Part shown: in pieces, positions 27,796-36,376 of the stretch
Layout: each line of letters opens with the position of its first letter
Position numbering within the stretch: position 1 is the first letter of the stretch
From: SFTJ01 sp045613305
Lineage (GTDB): Bacteria > Bacteroidota > Bacteroidia > Bacteroidales > Muribaculaceae
Reading direction: 5' to 3'
NCBI GenBank assembly: GCA_045613305.1
Contig: JAZLAU010000028.1
Span: 62,001 to 126,000 of the forward strand
Length of the DNA stretch: 64,000 bases
Translations under genes and position numbers: made by a program
The notes under the pieces: model-generated
The model's database searches: none
What the model was told of the DNA's origin: nothing
What the model saw: only the letters and a program-made list of their open reading frames with translations

Positions 27796-29127
27796 TTAGT
27801 ATCCGTAACGGCGTCTGAAGGCCAATAACAGCGATAGCGAAACTATAAGCGACAAGGCTTCGGCTACGGTTATTGAAAGCCATATTCCATCTATTCCGAG
27901 CCAGAGCGGAAGCAGGAACACTGCCGATATTTCGAATATTATGGAGCGTGTGAAAGCCGCGAAAGCCGACACTACGCCATTGTTGAGGGCTGTGAAGAAT
28001 GCCGATGTAAACATGTTGAAGCCCACGAGCAGGTTGCTAATCATGTAGATGCGAAAAGCGTGGGTGGTGAATTCGGTTAAAGCGCTGTCGTAGCCCACAA
28101 ACATCAGGGCAATAGGCCCGCTGAACACTTCGGCAAGGGCTGTGAGTGTGAGCCCGAAAATGGTGAGTAGCAACATGCTTTTGCGAAGCAGGCTTTTTAG
28201 TTCTGCATTGTTGCAAGCCCCAAAGTTGTAGGCAATCACGGGCGCCATCGATATGTTGTAGCCTATGAATACCGAGGTGAAAATAAATCCCACATACATA
28301 ATCACTCCAAAAGCAGCCACTCCGTTCTCGCCGGCGTAGCGAATCAACTGCCAATTGTAGCACATGCTGGCCAATGAAAATGCAATGTTCCCCACAAATT
28401 CTGAACTGCCGTTGGTGCAAGTCTTGGCTATTGGTTTCCATTGAAAGGCCGATAGGCTAAACTTCAGTCGGCTGGTGTTTCTTTTCGATGAGAAGTAGTA
28501 GAGTGGATATATGCCGCCAAGCAGTTGAGCCAATGCTGTGGCGAGGGCAGCGCCTTCGAGCCCCCACTTGAAGATGATGATAAACACGGCATCGAGCACA
28601 ATGTTGGTGACTCCGCTGGCAATCGACATCACGGCTCCGAGTTGAGGCTTTTCGGCCGCCATGAAAAACGACTGGAATGCCATTTGTAGCATAAATGCCG
28701 GCATGCAGACAATGATTATTCGGGAGTAATCGACGCAATGCTGCTGTAATGCTCCGTCGGCACCGAGCAGGGCACAGATTTCATTGGCAAAAAGATAGAA
28801 TATTGTGCTGAAAACTGCTGCAGTGACAATGGTAAACTCGATTAGCATCGAGAAAATCTTGTTGGCTTTCAGCGGGTTTCCTTCGCCGAGGGTTTTTGCC
28901 ACCAATGCACATCCTCCTGAGCCTATCATGATGCCTATGGAACCTATCATCATAAGCGCCGGATACACAAGATTGACTGCGGCAAACTGAGTAGAACCTA
29001 CGAAATTCGACACAAACCAGCCGTCGACGATGCTGTAGACCGAAGTTACAAGCATCATCAACACCGATGGAACCATGGTGGTGAGTATGCGACGCAGGGT
29101 GTAATGCCCGGTGAGTTCAATCTTCAT
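27796..29127 (-). CDS. MATE-family multidrug/cation efflux transporter
   Basis: The 443-residue polytopic protein has about 12 membrane segments in two homologous halves. N-terminal features are LRRILTTMVPSVLMMLVTSVY and VYPALMMIGSIGIMIGSGG, typical of NorM/DinF-type MATE proteins. It probably exports drugs or metabolites by Na+ or H+ antiport across the inner membrane. The substrate is unknown. It lies 16 bp after the nitroreductase gene and 30 bp before the FKBP gene, suggesting one operon. Confidence 0.92.
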   Translation of the reverse strand: MKIELTGHYTLRRILTTMVPSVLMMLVTSVYSIVDGWFVSNFVGSTQFAAVNLVYPALMMIGSIGIMIGSGGCALVAKTLGEGNPLKANKIFSMLIEFTIVTAAVFSTIFYLFANEICALLGADGALQQHCVDYSRIIIVCMPAFMLQMAFQSFFMAAEKPQLGAVMSIASGVTNIVLDAVFIIIFKWGLEGAALATALAQLLGGIYPLYYFSSKRNTSRLKFSLSAFQWKPIAKTCTNGSSEFVGNIAFSLASMCYNWQLIRYAGENGVAAFGVIMYVGFIFTSVFIGYNISMAPVIAYNFGACNNAELKSLLRKSMLLLTIFGLTLTALAEVFSGPIALMFVGYDSALTEFTTHAFRIYMISNLLVGFNMFTSAFFTALNNGVVSAFAAFTRSIIFEISAVFLLPLWLGIDGIWLSITVAEALSLIVSLSLLLAFRRRYGY

Positions 29128-29143
29128 TTAAGAGAGGGGAAAG

Positions 29144-29671
29144 TTACTTAATTTCGTGAATCCAGCCTTCTTTGCGAGCAGGCGCTTGAGGGTGCTCTAC
29201 GGCTGCGTAGCCAAGGGCGCAGTGGCCAATGCCTTCCCATTCGCCTTCAATGCCGAGTTTTGCAAGCAGATTGTGGCCAAATTCGCTTTCCATCTCTTCT
29301 TTTGCGCGATGAATCCAGCACGAACTAAGTCCCACAGAGTGAGCCGCAAGCATGAGGTTGCCCATCACTAAACTGCCGTCGTAGATGTATGTTGGGCGGC
29401 TTTTGTCGGCAATAACCAAAAGAATGCAAGGTGCTCCGTAGAAGGGGTCGAAACTTTCGTCCCAGCCACCAATTTTGCAATTTAACTTGCTCACTTCGTT
29501 GCGAAGGTCGGGATTGGTGATGCAAATGATTTTGCATGACTGCCAGTTGCGGCCGTTTGCGGCAAAAGTGCCGGCTTCGAGCACTTGGTCGAGCAGGTGT
29601 TGTGGCACTGGTGTGCTTTGATAACTGCGAATGCTTCTTCTTTCCTTAATTGATTTTATTGTTTCGTTCAT
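29144..29671 (-). CDS. Nitroreductase-family flavoprotein
   Basis: This 175-residue FMN-dependent oxidoreductase starts with the family signature KERRSIRSYQSTPVPQHLLD and has AGTFAANGRNWQS and ALGYAAVEHPQAPARK further on. It is probably a cytoplasmic homodimer reducing nitro, quinone or similar groups with NAD(P)H. The physiological substrate is unknown. It is first in a likely nitroreductase, MATE and FKBP operon, so a detoxification role is plausible but inferred. Confidence 0.9.
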   Translation of the reverse strand: MNETIKSIKERRSIRSYQSTPVPQHLLDQVLEAGTFAANGRNWQSCKIICITNPDLRNEVSKLNCKIGGWDESFDPFYGAPCILLVIADKSRPTYIYDGSLVMGNLMLAAHSVGLSSCWIHRAKEEMESEFGHNLLAKLGIEGEWEGIGHCALGYAAVEHPQAPARKEGWIHEIK

Positions 29672-29870
29672 AGGTGCTGAATGTTTTTTTGTGATTTTAC
29701 AAAATTACTAAAAATTATATTGAGTTGTGGCTTTTGCGGGTTGAAATGATGATTCGTTAGGTATTTTCAAAAAAATAGAGGAGTGGAGTGAACTGTAGGC
29801 CCTTCACCAATATGTGTGCAAAACCGTAATTTTGAGGTTTGTGCCGTGCTTCAGTGCCAACATTTTGGCA

Positions 29871-29898
29871 AAGAAAAAGGCCTCATAGTGAGGCCTTT
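29871..29898 (-). terminator. Terminator of the TrpB2-type gene
   Basis: A 10-bp stem (AAAGGCCTCA with TGAGGCCTTT) with a 3-nt loop. On the minus strand it is followed by TTCTT. It lies about 30 bp after the gene's stop. Confidence 0.82.
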
Positions 29899-29930
29899 CG
29901 TGAGTGTATGTGTAAAAGATAATGACAGGG

Positions 29931-31301
29931 TTATTCCACTTTTGGCAGTCGAGCGAGGCTTGCTGCAATGTCTTCGTCGGTAGGGATGTAGTCGGCCATC
30001 ACGCCATTGTTGAATTTTTCGTAAGCATAAAGGTCGAAATATCCGGTGCCTGTAAGCCCAAAGACAATAGTTTTTTCTTCGCCGGTTTCTTTGCATTTAA
30101 GAGCTTCGTCGATGGCCACTCTAATGGCGTGGCTGCTTTCAGGAGCAGGCAGAGTGCCTTCAACACGGGCAAACTGTGTAGCGGCTTGGAAAACGGCAGT
30201 TTGTTCAACGGCGCGCGCTTCCATAATACCGTCGTGGTAGAGTTGAGAAAGCACAGAGTTCATGCCGTGAAAACGCAGACCTCCAGCGTGGCTTGCCGAA
30301 GGCATAAACTGGCTACCGAGAGTGTACATTTTAGAAAGAGGGCAAATCATGCCGGTGTCGCAGAAGTCGTAGGCATACTTGCCGCGGGTTAGGCTTGGGC
30401 AAGATGCTGGTTCAACAGCGATAATCTGGTAGTCGGCCTCGCCGCGCAATTTTTCGCCCACAAAAGGAGCAATCAAACCGCCTAAGTTCGAGCCGCCCCC
30501 GGCGCAACCTATGATGATGTCGGGCTTGATGTCGTATTTGTCGAGTGCTGCTTTTGTTTCAAGTCCTATGATGGTTTGGTGCAGCAACACTTGGTTAAGC
30601 ACCGACCCTAACACATATCTGAACCCTTCTTGCTTGGCAGCGGCTTCTACGGCTTCCGATATTGCGCATCCCAAACTGCCATTGGTGTCGGGGTGCTCAG
30701 CAAGAATCTTACGACCTATTTCGGTGGTGTTGCTTGGCGATGGAGTGACTTTGGCTCCATAGGTTCGCATCACTTCGCGACGGAAAGGCTTTTGTTCATA
30801 CGAGCACTTCACCATATAGACTTGGCATTCGAGGTCGAAGTAGGTGCAAGCCATGCTCAGTGCCGTGCCCCATTGTCCGGCTCCGGTTTCGGTTGTTACG
30901 CCCTTCAGGCCTTGCTTTTTTGCGTAATATGCTTGAGCAATTGCGGAATTGAGTTTGTGGCTGCCAGAGGTGTTGTTGCCCTCAAATTTATAATAGATTT
31001 TAGCGGGTGTTCCTAATGCTTTTTCTAAGAAATAGGCTCTCACTAAAGGAGCAGGGCGATACATCTTATAGAAGTTTAGGATTTCTTCGGGAATGTCAAA
31101 CCAACGAGTTTCTTCGTCGAGTTCCTGTCGGCATAGTTCAGAGCAGAAAATCGGTTCGAGTTCGCTTTGGGTGAATGGTTGAAGAGTGGCCGGATTAAGA
31201 AGCGGCGCGGGCTTGTTGACCATGTCGGCGCGCATATTGTACCACTTGTTAGGAATTTCGTCTTCTCGAAGATATATCTTATATGGTATTTTGTTGTCCA
31301 T
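29931..31301 (-). CDS. TrpB2-type tryptophan synthase beta-like PLP enzyme
   Basis: The 456-residue PLP enzyme joins indole and serine (or O-phosphoserine-like donors) into tryptophan. It belongs to the longer TrpB2 group, with the N-terminal YLREDEIPNKWYNMRAD extension absent from ordinary TrpB. The PLP lysine is in NTSGSHKLNSA (about residue 115). The glycine-rich phosphate site is GCAGGGSNLGG, and the ending IVFGLTGTGYFD is typical. No trpA or other trp gene adjoins it, so it either works with a distant pathway or salvages free indole, which is abundant in the gut; the latter is inference. Its promoter is not obvious. Confidence 0.93.
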   Translation of the reverse strand: MDNKIPYKIYLREDEIPNKWYNMRADMVNKPAPLLNPATLQPFTQSELEPIFCSELCRQELDEETRWFDIPEEILNFYKMYRPAPLVRAYFLEKALGTPAKIYYKFEGNNTSGSHKLNSAIAQAYYAKKQGLKGVTTETGAGQWGTALSMACTYFDLECQVYMVKCSYEQKPFRREVMRTYGAKVTPSPSNTTEIGRKILAEHPDTNGSLGCAISEAVEAAAKQEGFRYVLGSVLNQVLLHQTIIGLETKAALDKYDIKPDIIIGCAGGGSNLGGLIAPFVGEKLRGEADYQIIAVEPASCPSLTRGKYAYDFCDTGMICPLSKMYTLGSQFMPSASHAGGLRFHGMNSVLSQLYHDGIMEARAVEQTAVFQAATQFARVEGTLPAPESSHAIRVAIDEALKCKETGEEKTIVFGLTGTGYFDLYAYEKFNNGVMADYIPTDEDIAASLARLPKVE

Positions 31302-31572
31302 AGAAGTAAAGTTTTTTTTTTGTGTGTTGCTGTGTGTTAAATGGTTTGTTGTGTTTGCTGCCTTGTGGCGAAAGCCAAGCAGCCTATAGCGGGGAGAGGT
31401 GTTGCTAAAGTAACCATATTATTTGGAGTGTGCAATATTTGTGAAGAAAAATTTTAAAAAATACGAAAAATATTTATAAAAACCACTAAATATGCAGAAA
31501 AGATAAATAAATATGCATAAATACAAAAAAGAACAAACCGCAAAAATGCAAAAGTTAGCGTGGTGAGAGGCG
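31302..31572. other. AT-rich intergenic stretch, no gene seen
   Basis: Strongly A-rich leader upstream of the TrpB2-type gene. I see no coding frame or RNA, and no convincing promoter. Confidence 0.45.
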
Positions 31573-31606
31573 AAAAAAAAGGTCGTAAATGCTGTTTACG
31601 ACCTTT
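31573..31606 (-). terminator. Terminator of the ATP-grasp/esterase operon
   Basis: A 9-bp stem (GGTCGTAAA with TTTACGACC) flanked by eight A residues on one side and five T residues on the other. It can end the esterase gene on the minus strand. Confidence 0.85.
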
Positions 31607-31634
31607 TTAATATGAATAATTATAATGATGAAAA

Positions 31635-32372
31635 TTATCCTAAAATTTTGCCTAATATGTAAGGCAATTGTTGACGCCAGAAAGGCCAATCGTGGTCGAT
31701 GTCGTGTCCCCAATAATCGAACCAAGCATTGTTGATGCCTTTTTCTTTAAGGATTCGGTCCATTTCGCGAGTGCTCCAAAGGAGTTCCTCTTCCCAGCGA
31801 CCTTGTCCGACGCAGAACACAATTTTGCTACGGCGATACATGTCCATCCAAGGGTGGTCGGCCGGCATGTTTTGCAAGAAGTCTTGTGGCGAATTTTCGT
31901 AAACGCTGCCGTCCATATATCCGTCGAATCCGTAGCTGGCGTGGTAAAGACCGCTAAGAGCCACCATGCCGTTGAAAAGGTCGGGACGGCGGAAGAAGAA
32001 GTTTGCGGCGTGGAAACCGCCCATAGAGCATCCCGTGGTGATGAACATTTGCTGCGGATTGTGCTTAATGTTAGGCAGGAGTTCCTCGGTGATGTAGTTA
32101 AACCAGCGTTCGTGCTGTTCGATTCTCCAGCGTTTGTCGCCGCCCTTGTTTGACCAGGTTTCCCAGTCGATTCCGTCAACGCAAATCACGCGAAGGCGTC
32201 CGGCGTCGATAAAGGGAGCAAGCACGTTTAGCATTTGATAGTTTTCCCAGTCGAAATATCTGCCGTCTTGGCAAGGGAATGCTAAAAGAGCTTGGCCATC
32301 ATGGCCGAAAACTTTATATTCCATGTCGCGATTAAGGTAGCGACTCCACCATTTATGATATTCTACATGCAT
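31635..32372 (-). CDS. Putative esterase (esterase D/FrsA-like alpha/beta hydrolase)
   Basis: This 245-residue serine hydrolase starts, by my choice, at MHVEYHKWWSRYLNRDMEY, because the longer in-frame start would overlap the upstream ATP-grasp gene by 68 bp and adds no family residues. The nucleophile elbow is GCSMGGFHA. ICVDGIDWETW precedes it, and the catalytic His lies in the C-terminal GHDIDHDWPFW. These match the PF00756-type esterase fold. No signal peptide is seen, so it is cytoplasmic. It begins 19 bp after the ATP-grasp stop, so the two are almost certainly co-transcribed and may act on the same small molecule or peptide. Confidence 0.86.
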   Translation of the reverse strand: MHVEYHKWWSRYLNRDMEYKVFGHDGQALLAFPCQDGRYFDWENYQMLNVLAPFIDAGRLRVICVDGIDWETWSNKGGDKRWRIEQHERWFNYITEELLPNIKHNPQQMFITTGCSMGGFHAANFFFRRPDLFNGMVALSGLYHASYGFDGYMDGSVYENSPQDFLQNMPADHPWMDMYRRSKIVFCVGQGRWEEELLWSTREMDRILKEKGINNAWFDYWGHDIDHDWPFWRQQLPYILGKILG

Positions 32373-32391
32373 AACAAAAACAGAGTGTATA

Positions 32392-33594
32392 TTATTGAGC
32401 GCGTTGAGTAACGCTGTTAATAAATTCGTCGCGTTCGGTGTCTTCGCTAAAACGAGCAATGAAAGCGTAGTCGCCCATAGCAGGCGCCAAAGCAGGCGCT
32501 ATGTCGTTGGTTTGCATAATTGCGCCTTGATAGCGGTTGATTACATCTTGACGCGAAAGCACATAATTCACATTGTTTCGGCGTCCGGCAAACACGCAGT
32601 AATAGTCTTCGTTGTTTTCGGGTGTAGTTCTTCGGTCGAAGGCTATCATGTCGGCCCAAATCTTATACATCGAAAGGCTGTGAGCATAGTTGATCATGTC
32701 GGGGGTGAAACCGCCACCCGGACGCATGTTCACTTCAAGGGCCACAAAGTCGCCCACTTCTCCCAAACCGCGGTGAGGCTTGTTGAGGCGGAAGAATTCG
32801 AGGTGCACAAAACGTGAAGTTACGCCAAACGCTTTTACGGTGCGGCGTCCCCAGAAGCGAAGGTTTTCCGACATATTCTTTTCTACAAAGTATGTTGATT
32901 CGAGGTTTTGTTCCACGATGTCGGCAATGCTTGGAGGGCAAACACACATCGATTCGGCAAGCGGTTCGCCCTTAGAGTCGATAACTGCATCGTAGGTGCA
33001 AATGTCGCCGGTGACAAATTCCTCTATAACATAGTCGTTGATGTGAGGGTCGTTGGCAAATAAGTTGCGCAGCATATCTTCGTTTTCAAGTTTGTGAGTA
33101 CCAGAAGCTCCCACACCCACATCAGGCTTGGCAAACAATGGATAGCCTGCTTCGGTGGCAAAAGCAAGTACGGCCTCAAGGCCTTTAGCGGCTTTCACTT
33201 GACGAGCGGTGCGAATTCCACCCTCGGCATAATATTTCTTCATTTCCGATTTTTCCTTGATAGCGTCGATACGGTCGAGTTTAATGCCGGTGTTAACGTT
33301 GAAGTCGGTACGTAGGCGAGCATCGGTTTCAAGCCAAAATTCATTGTTCGATTCTATCCAGTCGATTTTGCCGTATTTCCATGCGAAGTATGCTACAGCC
33401 TTATACATAGAGTCGTAGTCGCTCATGTCGGGCACAAGGAAATATTCGGTTAGAGAGTTTTTCAACTCTTGAGAAAGAGAGTCGTAAGCAGCATCTCCAA
33501 TACCAAGCACTCTAACGCCATTTTTTTGCAACTCGTCGCAGAATTGCCAATATTTTTCTGGGAAGTTAGGTGAAATGAAAACGAAGTTTGTCAT
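32392..33594 (-). CDS. ATP-grasp ligase of unknown substrate
   Basis: This 400-residue ATP-grasp enzyme would join a carboxylate to an amine through an acyl-phosphate. Residues about 1-100 form an N-terminal Rossmann-like domain (FVFISPNFPEKYWQF). The ATP-grasp core follows: YPLFAKPDVGVGASGTHKL (glycine-rich lid), YVIEEFVTGD (hinge acidic pair) and ALEVNMRPGGGFTPD (Mg-binding E, N and R). The fold resembles L-amino-acid ligases and carnosine-synthase-like enzymes more than purine enzymes, though the substrate is not readable. It leads a two-gene operon with an esterase and is divergent from an S51 peptidase gene. Confidence 0.87.
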   Translation of the reverse strand: MTNFVFISPNFPEKYWQFCDELQKNGVRVLGIGDAAYDSLSQELKNSLTEYFLVPDMSDYDSMYKAVAYFAWKYGKIDWIESNNEFWLETDARLRTDFNVNTGIKLDRIDAIKEKSEMKKYYAEGGIRTARQVKAAKGLEAVLAFATEAGYPLFAKPDVGVGASGTHKLENEDMLRNLFANDPHINDYVIEEFVTGDICTYDAVIDSKGEPLAESMCVCPPSIADIVEQNLESTYFVEKNMSENLRFWGRRTVKAFGVTSRFVHLEFFRLNKPHRGLGEVGDFVALEVNMRPGGGFTPDMINYAHSLSMYKIWADMIAFDRRTTPENNEDYYCVFAGRRNNVNYVLSRQDVINRYQGAIMQTNDIAPALAPAMGDYAFIARFSEDTERDEFINSVTQRAQ

Positions 33595-33682
33595 ATAATG
33601 TAATAGTTTGGTTATTTGCCGTAATGAAAAGTGTTAAAATGAAATTAAATTGACGAATGAATGTTCGTTTTGATAATTTATG

Positions 33683-33712
33683 TTGCAAAAATAATTATTT
33701 TCAGTAATTTTG
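33683..33712 (+). promoter_or_regulatory. Promoter of the S51 peptidase gene, interleaved with a minus-strand -7
   Basis: Plus strand: TTG at 33683-33685 and TAATTTTG at 33705-33712 with an ideal 19-nt spacer, about 55 nt before the ATG. Within its spacer lies a minus-strand TATTTTTG (33686-33693), a possible -7 element for the divergent ATP-grasp gene, so the two promoters would overlap. Confidence 0.75.
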
Positions 33713-33767
33713 TGAAACATTTTTTGAGTAATATTGACAAAATAGTAAAAAACGATATAAAATTGCG

Positions 33768-34496
33768 ATGATATATTTCATAACAAGCAGTCCCAGCTTG
33801 TGGATGGATGGCGCTATAAATCCCGCCAATGATTTTTTATATAACTTGCAGCAGGTGGTAAAACAGCCTTCGAAAAGCATATTTGTGACCACCCAGCCCG
33901 ACGATGTAGCCTATAGTGAGCATTGTTCGGACTGCATGCGCAAGGCATTTGAAGATGTGGGATTTAAATTCGATAGTTTTAAGTTGCTCGACCGTCGCAC
34001 GGCGCCTTTGGCAAAGGAGATGGTAGAAGAAAGCGACTTCATCATATTAGGCGGAGGCCATGTGCCAACGCAAAACGCATTTTTGCACGACCTTAATTTC
34101 GACAAATTGCTTAAGGGTTATGATGGCGTGTTGATGGGTATCTCGGCCGGTTCGATGAACTGTGCGCGCATAGTGTATGCGCTGCCCGAAGAGGCCAGCG
34201 AGGTGAAAGACCCTAAGTATAAGCGTTTTTTGCAGGGTTTAGGCATAACCGAGGTGCAGATTGTGCCACACTACTATATGTTTAAAGAGGCCCCAAAGGA
34301 CGGAAAGCATCCGTTTCACGATTTGGCAATGCCCGACAGCAAGAACGGTTATCGGTTTTATGCTTTCCCCGACGGCACATACTTAATGGGCCGTAACGGC
34401 GACGAAAAAATATATGGCGAGTTTTTCTTGATTGAAAACGGAGTGATGCGCAAAGTGGGCGAAAACGGACAGATCATGTCGTTGCCGTTCATTTAG
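33768..34496 (+). CDS. Peptidase S51 family protein (dipeptidase E-like)
   Basis: This 242-residue class I glutamine-amidotransferase-like serine peptidase belongs to the family of E. coli PepE (aspartyl dipeptidase) and cyanophycinase. The nucleophile is Ser126 in MGISAGSMN. FIILGGGHVPTQNAFL precedes it and the expected His is in VPHYYMF. No signal peptide is seen. It is divergent from an ATP-grasp ligase gene, through overlapping promoters. A link in which one makes and the other cuts an unusual peptide bond is attractive but is inference. Confidence 0.9.
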   Translation: MIYFITSSPSLWMDGAINPANDFLYNLQQVVKQPSKSIFVTTQPDDVAYSEHCSDCMRKAFEDVGFKFDSFKLLDRRTAPLAKEMVEESDFIILGGGHVPTQNAFLHDLNFDKLLKGYDGVLMGISAGSMNCARIVYALPEEASEVKDPKYKRFLQGLGITEVQIVPHYYMFKEAPKDGKHPFHDLAMPDSKNGYRFYAFPDGTYLMGRNGDEKIYGEFFLIENGVMRKVGENGQIMSLPFI

Positions 34497-34608
34497 CCAA
34501 AGTGCACTTGGATATCGCTCTGCACTACAAGTGCTTGCGAGGTTAAGAAAGCGCGGAGTGATGTTTTTGAACACAATAGAATTTTATTTTTAAGAAAATC
34601 ATAAAATG

Positions 34609-34643
34609 CTGCGTGTGCTGCAATGTGCACGCAGTGTTTTTTT
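34609..34643 (+). terminator. Terminator after the S51 peptidase gene
   Basis: A 7-bp GC-rich stem (CTGCGTG with CACGCAG) followed by G and seven T residues, about 110 bp after the stop. Confidence 0.82.
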
Positions 34644-34712
34644 GTGTGTTGCAATGTGGAAATGAGAATATGGGCAAGAGGATGATTTTTGGTTGAAATA
34701 TTGAAGTGTGAT

Positions 34713-34742
34713 TTGATAATTGCGATAAATGTGATAAATTTG
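34713..34742 (+). promoter_or_regulatory. Promoter of the GNAT/YccF/HAD operon
   Basis: TTG (34713-34715) and TAAATTTG (34735-34742) with an exact 19-nt spacer. The expected transcript start, near 34749, is only a few bases before a nine-codon leader ORF. Confidence 0.8.
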
Positions 34743-34755
34743 TTTATGTAATATT

Positions 34756-34785
34756 ATGAACATAGATAAACTGAAAAAACGGTGA
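34756..34785 (+). CDS. Nine-codon leader ORF overlapping the GNAT start
   Basis: ATG followed by eight codons and TGA encodes MNIDKLKKR. Its stop overlaps the GTG start of the acetyltransferase gene (GTGA, shared at 34782-34785), the layout used for translational coupling. No homologue would be detectable at this length, so it is called from its position between a good promoter and an otherwise unhelped GTG start. Confidence 0.4.
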   Translation: MNIDKLKKR

Positions 34786-35324
34786 ACGAAGATTGGAAAA
34801 TACGTAAGGCTCAGGAGAGCGACATAGACGCCATAACCGAATTGGAGGCACAATGTTTTCCGCCCGCCGAGGCTGCCACACGCGATACCTTTGCATGGCG
34901 ACTAAAGGCCTATCCGGAGCATTTCTATGTGCTTGAGGCCGATGGCAAGATAGTGTCGATGATAAATGGCCCTGTGGTTGAGGAGAAGGATTTGCTCGAT
35001 GAGATGTATGCCAGTCCTGAATATTGCAATGAGCAGGGCAAGTGGCAGATGATATTTGGAGTGGCCACTCATCCCGACTATCGCAGGCGTGGCTATGCCG
35101 GCAAGCTGATAGGCCGTTTGGCTGCCGATGCAAGTATGCGCAAACTCAGCGGCTTGGTGCTCACCTGCAAAGACTATAATATAAGATTTTATGAGGGATT
35201 TGGCTTTGTTGATGAGGGTGTTAGCGGTTCGGAGCATGGGGGTGCTGTGTGGCACCAGATGCGAATGAACTTGTGGAGCAACTTTGAAGAAGAACCCGTA
35301 ATAGAGACTGAAGAAACGGAATAA
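34782..35324 (+). CDS. GNAT-family N-acetyltransferase
   Basis: This 180-residue acetyl-CoA-dependent acyltransferase has the N-terminal IRKAQESDIDAITELEAQCFPPAEA, the acetyl-CoA-binding motif A in GVATHPDYRRRGYAGKLI, and the closing NIRFYEGFGFVDEG (motif B). The acceptor amine is unknown; the form is close to aralkylamine/serotonin-type and RimI-like relatives. The GTG start is chosen because no in-frame ATG precedes the conserved strand; it overlaps a nine-codon leader ORF. The YccF gene follows after 26 bp and then a HAD gene, likely one transcript. Confidence 0.9.
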   Translation: MNEDWKIRKAQESDIDAITELEAQCFPPAEAATRDTFAWRLKAYPEHFYVLEADGKIVSMINGPVVEEKDLLDEMYASPEYCNEQGKWQMIFGVATHPDYRRRGYAGKLIGRLAADASMRKLSGLVLTCKDYNIRFYEGFGFVDEGVSGSEHGGAVWHQMRMNLWSNFEEEPVIETEETE

Positions 35325-35350
35325 AATAACTGCTAATAATTGATTGAAAA

Positions 35351-35731
35351 ATGAAGATTTTAGGAAATTTATTGTGGATGATTTTTGGCGGCCTTGAAGC
35401 TGCTATTGCCTATTTTGCAGGTAGTTTGTCGTTAGCGATTACTATTATCGGTATTCCAGCCGCTATTCAAACCTTTAAGATAGGTTTGTTGTGTTTGTGG
35501 CCTTTTGGCAGCCAAGTGACTAAAAAAGAAGAAACTACAGGCTGCTTGAACACTGTGCTTAATATCATTTGGATTATTTTTGGCGGCTTGTGGGCATGGT
35601 TGATGCACATCGTTTTCGGAACGCTGCTAATGATTACTATCATAGGCATACCTTTCGGCAAGCAACACTACAAGATGGCAAAGTTATCGTTGGCGCCATT
35701 TGGCAAAGAGGTTAAACTTGGCGCAGTATGA
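35351..35731 (+). CDS. YccF-family small membrane protein
   Basis: The 126-residue protein carries two YccF repeats, each pairing NxxWxIFGG with an IxGIPxxxQxxK segment: residues 5-43 (NLLWMIFGG … IIGIPAAIQTFKI) and 71-108 (NIIWIIFGG … IIGIPFGKQHYKM). Each repeat is followed by a PFG motif. It is an inner-membrane protein of unknown function with about four hydrophobic segments. Its stop overlaps the start of the HAD gene by 4 bp (ATGA), so the two are translationally coupled. Confidence 0.92.
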   Translation: MKILGNLLWMIFGGLEAAIAYFAGSLSLAITIIGIPAAIQTFKIGLLCLWPFGSQVTKKEETTGCLNTVLNIIWIIFGGLWAWLMHIVFGTLLMITIIGIPFGKQHYKMAKLSLAPFGKEVKLGAV

Positions 35732-36345
35732 TAAAAAACATCATATTCGATTTTGGCAAGGTGCTTGTCGATTATGATTTCGACAGGTTTTTTGCAATGC
35801 TTCGCGCCGAGAATCCTGAACATAAGCACTTTGGCGAATTTATGGCTCTTGTTCTCGACAAAGAAACCTACACAGCACTCGATAAGGGAGAACGCCCTTT
35901 TGCCGATTATGTTGCTGACTATAAGGTGCAGTATCCACAGTGTGCCGATTTGATTGACGCCTTCGACACCCGCTTTCAGGAGATTGTGCTGGGTGAGGTG
36001 CCTGGCATGCAAAGGGTGCTTGCCAACCTGAAAGAGCAGGGCTATAGAATATATGGCCTGAGCAACTGGTCGACCAAGGTGTATGACACCATGCCTCGCT
36101 TTGAGGTATTTAAATACATTGAGGACAGGGTGTTGTCGTGTGAGGAACATTTGTTGAAGCCTGACACAATGATTTACAGATGTTCGCTGCAGCGCTTTGG
36201 CATTGAGGCCGAGGAGTCGATATTTGTCGACGATAAGGCTGAGAATGTGGATGGCGCAAAGGCGGTGGGAATAGATGGTATAGTGTTTGACAATGCTGAC
36301 CAATTTTGTGCCGAACTTGCATTGCGAGGCATCGAAGTGAAATAA
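35728..36345 (+). CDS. HAD-superfamily phosphatase (YihX/alpha-PGM-like)
   Basis: This 205-residue HAD hydrolase has motif I as FDFGKVLVDYDF, with the first Asp as nucleophile although the second position is G-K rather than the usual D-x-D/T. Motif II is IYGLSNWS, motif III includes the Lys in LLKPDTMIY, and motif IV is IFVDDKAENVDGA. FDFGKVLVDYD matches the YihX-type subfamily (FDxGxVxxD), where this replacement is common. It probably dephosphorylates a sugar phosphate. It is the last gene of the GNAT-YccF-HAD unit. Confidence 0.9.
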   Translation: MIKNIIFDFGKVLVDYDFDRFFAMLRAENPEHKHFGEFMALVLDKETYTALDKGERPFADYVADYKVQYPQCADLIDAFDTRFQEIVLGEVPGMQRVLANLKEQGYRIYGLSNWSTKVYDTMPRFEVFKYIEDRVLSCEEHLLKPDTMIYRCSLQRFGIEAEESIFVDDKAENVDGAKAVGIDGIVFDNADQFCAELALRGIEVK

Positions 36346-36376
36346 GCATCAAAAAAAATCGGATAAAATGAAAAAA

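Noticed and set aside
31635..32459. Longer esterase start overlapping the ATP-grasp gene
   Set aside because: The extra 29 residues read as a translation of the neighbouring gene's end in another frame; the next Met gives the normal family start and a 19-bp gap.
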